Assembly: GCF_002812955.1 (NCBI RefSeq)
Contig: NZ_PFXK01000001.1
Location: 248,001-312,000 of the forward strand
Direction: 5' to 3'
Origin: Vibrio sp. HA2012
Lineage (GTDB): Bacteria > Pseudomonadota > Gammaproteobacteria > Enterobacterales > Vibrionaceae
Length of the DNA stretch: 64,000 bases
The notes below the pieces were generated by a model, which was not told where the DNA came from, searched no databases, and worked only from the letters and a program-made list of their open reading frames with translations. This document shows, piece after piece, positions 61,500-64,000 of this stretch; within the stretch, counting starts at the first letter, position 1; every line of letters begins with the position of its first letter. The position numbers and the translations under genes are program-made.

Positions 61500-61883
61500 A
61501 TGGAATTTACGACTAACGAAATTGAACATATGCGCGAACAACTGGCCTGTAATGCATTTAAGGCTTTGACGAGGCATATCCCCGGCCAACGTGCTGAAGT
61601 CTATACGAGTATTGCTGAGCATTTAAATGTTTCAAAGGGACTGGTAGCGAACTTTGGAGCCAGATCTGCCAGTAAAAAACACGCAGAGAAGCTGTCTGAA
61701 TTTGCGCTTTCTCGCGGGATCCGGCTGTATGCGTATCAGTTTTATCCAACCATTAAGATTTGCCTTGCATGGCTGGAACATGATTACCGGTGTGATCGCG
61801 GGAAACACCCCAGTAAGCACATTTTTCACCATTGGGATCGGGATATGGGTAGTCTGAAAGTAACGGCACAGGAGGCCGCATGA
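61500..61883 (+). CDS. Unknown phage protein, 127 residues
   Basis: No family recognised. Helical, with YTSIAEHLNVSKGLVANFGA resembling a helix-turn-helix and an unusual His/Trp-rich end (HPSKHIFHHWDRD). The start uses the GAGGTAACGACCA cassette. It overlaps the next gene by four bases (ATGA). Probably a regulatory or recombination protein of the middle region. Confidence 0.55.
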   Translation: MEFTTNEIEHMREQLACNAFKALTRHIPGQRAEVYTSIAEHLNVSKGLVANFGARSASKKHAEKLSEFALSRGIRLYAYQFYPTIKICLAWLEHDYRCDRGKHPSKHIFHHWDRDMGSLKVTAQEAA

Positions 61884-62233
61884 GTTTAGAACACTGGAAG
61901 AACAGTGCGGCGTATAAGCGCATTAACTGGAACGGCCAAATGGGTCGGGTGATCAACGTGCTGGCTGGGTATCAGTATTTAACTCTGCGTGAAATCGAAG
62001 CCCGTATCCGTGATATCGAACTAGCAAAAAAGCGAGAAAACTCCGGTTACAAAATGAGCCTGGATACTCAGGCGGCTATATCTGCTCGCATTCGCGAAGT
62101 CAGCCCCTGTCGGCATGGTTTGGTGAAACAGAAGACGATGGAAGTGGTAGAGGGCAAGCAGGTTTGGCGTTATCGCCTGCTGCCAGCTGTGTCAATTAAG
62201 CGAGTGGCGGAAATGATCGGGGTGGTAGCATGA
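61880..62233 (+). CDS. Unknown phage protein, 117 residues
   Basis: No family recognised; basic, with a probable winged-helix C-terminal half (MEVVEGKQVWRYRLL, AVSIKRVAEMIGVVA). The start is preceded by CAGGAGGCCGC, the second repeated start cassette, and overlaps the previous stop. It overlaps the next gene by four bases as well, so it lies in a chain of coupled genes. Confidence 0.55.
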   Translation: MSLEHWKNSAAYKRINWNGQMGRVINVLAGYQYLTLREIEARIRDIELAKKRENSGYKMSLDTQAAISARIREVSPCRHGLVKQKTMEVVEGKQVWRYRLLPAVSIKRVAEMIGVVA

Positions 62234-62442
62234 AACTGATTAAAACTACCATCATCGCGGCATTGTGTGCGCTTCTGGCTGTGGTTATCGGGTATGTGAT
62301 TAATTCTGTGTTCGATTACTTCCGGTATACCAGCATTAAATCTATTGCGTTGTATATCGCTATGTGTGTGGTGTTCTATCTTGCTTATGTTTTTTCTCAG
62401 TCTGGCAAAGATGATGAGCGTGAGCACTGGGAGGACAAATAA
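62230..62442 (+). CDS. Small membrane protein with two helices
   Basis: 70 residues with two hydrophobic segments (about 4-24, IIAALCALLAVVIGYVI, and 38-57, SIALYIAMCVVFYLAYVF) and a charged C-terminal tail (QSGKDDEREHWEDK). No family recognised. It is too early in the gene order to be an obvious holin; it could be an inhibitor of superinfection or a membrane regulator, but that is a guess. Confidence 0.55.
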   Translation: MKLIKTTIIAALCALLAVVIGYVINSVFDYFRYTSIKSIALYIAMCVVFYLAYVFSQSGKDDEREHWEDK

Positions 62443-62478
62443 TGGCTGTACATCAGTTAATGAATTTCTGAGGTAATT

Positions 62479-62949
62479 ATGGACGCAGATATCTATGACA
62501 TTACGAAAGCACTGGGCCGACTGGATGAGAAAAACGGGAAGCTGAAGAAGAAGCGCAGAGAACCTGAGGCGGAAGAGTGTGCTGATGTAATCCGTTGGGC
62601 TCGCAAAACGAAAATTGCCGGTGTTGTCGTGGGTGACTTTTTGACTCATGTGATGAATGAAGCTAAGCGCGGCCAGAAAGCGAAATCAGACTTTCACCGG
62701 CTTGGTGGTCAGAAGGGTTATCCGGATTACATTCTGGATGTGGCTCGTTGTGGTTTCCATGGTTTACGAATCGAAATGAAAGCCCCTGAGCAGTACCGGC
62801 CTAGCATTACGGATGATCAGCGAAAGTGGGAAAGACGCCTGAGGAGTCAGGAATATCTGTTTGCATATTGTTACAGCGCGGAAGAAATGAAGCAGCTGAT
62901 TACTGATTACCTTACTGAAACATTAGACCTTGGAGGGGACGCAGCATGA
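62479..62949 (+). CDS. VRR-NUC nuclease
   Basis: 156 residues. The VRR-NUC signature is visible: GGQKGYPDYIL (77-86, with the catalytic Asp), LRIEMKAP (96-103, the E-x-K) and DDQRKWERRL (112-121, the Gln of the active site). Such phage proteins are structure-specific nucleases that resolve Holliday junctions and often replace RusA in lambdoid phages. The N terminus is basic (KLKKKRREPEAEE). The gene is coupled to the next by a four-base overlap (ATGA at 62946-62949). Confidence 0.82.
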   Translation: MDADIYDITKALGRLDEKNGKLKKKRREPEAEECADVIRWARKTKIAGVVVGDFLTHVMNEAKRGQKAKSDFHRLGGQKGYPDYILDVARCGFHGLRIEMKAPEQYRPSITDDQRKWERRLRSQEYLFAYCYSAEEMKQLITDYLTETLDLGGDAA

Positions 62950-63734
62950 GCGATAAGGCAATTGAATTGTTTATTCGTATGCACTTGGAGAAAACGCCAA
63001 CTCTGCAGCGTGGCCGACAGGTATTAACCGGAGATGTAATTATGGCAGCGATGGGTGCAGTTCAGCATCAGCAACCCCTTGGTTGTGATTTGATTAGCGC
63101 TCGATGGCTGGATGATCTGCAAGCCATGCGCAGAGTAGAAACATGGATTATGGGGTGGTCTAAAAGTTCATCCCGGCCAGAACTTATGTTTCAGGTGGGA
63201 CTGGTTGCTTTGGCTGTCTTTTGCGGAAAGCCGACTGCAGATCAGGAGCGCAAGCTGATTTCTCTATGGAAACGACATAGCGCACAAGGACACCGGAGTG
63301 ACCGTCTGGTTAAACGATATCAGACGAAGATTGATTTTCTTAACCGGCAGTTTGCTGATACTGAATTCAGACAGAAGCAGAATATGAAAGAAGTGAATGA
63401 GCTTGAGAGGTTGATTGAAAAAGAAAAATCCCGGTTGCATGTATGGGCAACGGAAAAAACGCGGGAAAGTTTTCAATGTCCGAAATGTTCCGGAAGTGGT
63501 TTGAGTGCGTCAGGTCAATGCTGTAATGAATGTGGTGGTTTCGGACATTTTGCACCGAAAGCTGAAAATGTTCGTCAGCACCTGAGAAAAACCGGGATTG
63601 CCCGGGTATCGGATAAGCTTTGGAATAGAGAAATTAAACCGCAGTTTGAAGCATTGCTGTCTCGGTTTCATCAGGAGCATGATGAAACAGCAAGAGTGCT
63701 GGGGAAGCGGTTGCATGAGGAAAGAGCTGCGTAG
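62946..63734 (+). CDS. Q-like antiterminator candidate with zinc finger
   Basis: 262 residues. Helical N-terminal half, a coiled segment (ERLIEKEKSRLHVWATEK, about 155-172), then a DnaJ-like zinc-binding block with CPKCSGSG (about 178-185) and CCNECGGFGH. Proteins with this plan at this place in lambdoid phages are Q-type antiterminators for the late genes. The match is one of layout and Cys pattern, so an alternative is a generic phage zinc protein. The right-hand side of the prophage would contain the late promoter just beyond the window. Confidence 0.6.
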   Translation: MSDKAIELFIRMHLEKTPTLQRGRQVLTGDVIMAAMGAVQHQQPLGCDLISARWLDDLQAMRRVETWIMGWSKSSSRPELMFQVGLVALAVFCGKPTADQERKLISLWKRHSAQGHRSDRLVKRYQTKIDFLNRQFADTEFRQKQNMKEVNELERLIEKEKSRLHVWATEKTRESFQCPKCSGSGLSASGQCCNECGGFGHFAPKAENVRQHLRKTGIARVSDKLWNREIKPQFEALLSRFHQEHDETARVLGKRLHEERAA

Positions 63735-63748
63735 CCTAAGGAATAACA

Positions 63749-64000
63749 ATGAAAATCTATATTGCGGGCCCAATGACGGGCTATGAAAACTTTAACCGTG
63801 CTGCTTTTCATAAAAAAGCGGAGGCTCTGAATGAGCAAGGGCATTATGTTTTAAATCCGGCTACATTGCCTGATGGCTTGAGCCAACCAGAATACATGGA
63901 TATTTGTTTCGCTATGATCCGGGCGGCAGATGCTATTCACTTCCTACCGGGTTGGGAAAAGTCGGAAGGTGCTGTGGCTGAGTATCATTACGGTAAGAAG
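63749..64000 (+). CDS. DUF4406 protein, 3' end cut by window
   Basis: 84 codons visible, no stop before the window end. AAGGA lies seven bases upstream of the ATG at 63749. The start MKIYIAGPMTGYENFNRAAF is the typical DUF4406 opening (nucleoside 2-deoxyribosyltransferase-like fold), and LNPATLPDGLSQPEYMDICF and IHFLPGWEKSEGAVAEYHY fit it. In phages these proteins are linked to nucleotide or DNA-base metabolism. Confidence 0.8.
   Translation, partial: MKIYIAGPMTGYENFNRAAFHKKAEALNEQGHYVLNPATLPDGLSQPEYMDICFAMIRAADAIHFLPGWEKSEGAVAEYHYGKK

Overview
The window looks like a Vibrionaceae chromosome (a Vibrio or close relative) carrying the early half of a lambdoid-type prophage at its right end. 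The host assignment rests on gene content read from the sequence: FabV-type enoyl-ACP reductase, HexR, the PanP-type pyridoxal decarboxylase, a TfoX competence regulator, GrxA with a YbjL-like carrier, trxB-cydD-cydC in the order used by enterobacteria and vibrios, the long form of PurC, and several families I know mainly from vibrios (DUF3334, DUF3392, DUF3581). From memory, several of these genes lie close together in the same order on chromosome 1 of Vibrio cholerae. No rRNA, tRNA, CRISPR array or insertion sequence was seen.

Region 1 (1-47,206) is ordinary chromosome. It holds fatty-acid metabolism (fadE fragment, fabV), a carrier and glutaredoxin, an AT-rich orphan periplasmic binding protein, an iron-alcohol-dehydrogenase homologue with a damaged metal site, hexR, panP, lysO, an HDOD protein and tfoX. 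These are followed by a five-gene Yej/Dpp-like peptide ABC transporter operon, an outer-membrane barrel protein, a pseudo-receiver/cNMP/histidine kinase with its response regulator, a DUF945 protein, serC, cydC-cydD-trxB, a split B12-dependent ribonucleotide reductase (nrdJa/nrdJb), sanA, DUF3392, purC, an SOS-controlled SulA-like inhibitor with a visible LexA box, a Sel1-TM-J-domain protein, DUF2786, DUF3334, ydiJ, a methyltransferase, DUF3581, a small protein, and a fused two-domain solute-binding protein.

Region 2 (about 47.2 kb to the end) is a prophage or prophage-like element, of which only the integration, immunity and replication part is in the window. It has an integrase with repeated TTTGTACCAAA boxes, an AlpA-like factor overlapping it tail to tail, and a leftward early operon (57,367 down to 50,221). 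That operon encodes a second XRE regulator, a methyltransferase/PP-loop fusion, a YejK nucleoid-protein homologue and several unknowns. The immunity region has a cleavable S24 CI repressor flanked on both sides by similar operator-like palindromes. The rightward operon runs Cro-like, two small genes, HNH, O-like initiator with four internal iterons, P-like loader, VRR-NUC nuclease and a Q-like zinc-finger protein, to a DUF4406 gene cut by the window end. Structural and lysis genes would lie beyond 64 kb.

The parts most worth attention are in the prophage. They are: the methyltransferase-PP-loop fusion; the phage-borne YejK; a long boxA-bearing structured leader of the leftward operon; two families of repeated start-codon cassettes used in both operons; a hairpin that hides the ribosome-binding site of a small gene; and an origin made of iterons inside the initiator gene. 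In the chromosome, the alcohol-dehydrogenase homologue lacking two metal ligands and the three orphan binding-protein genes stand out.
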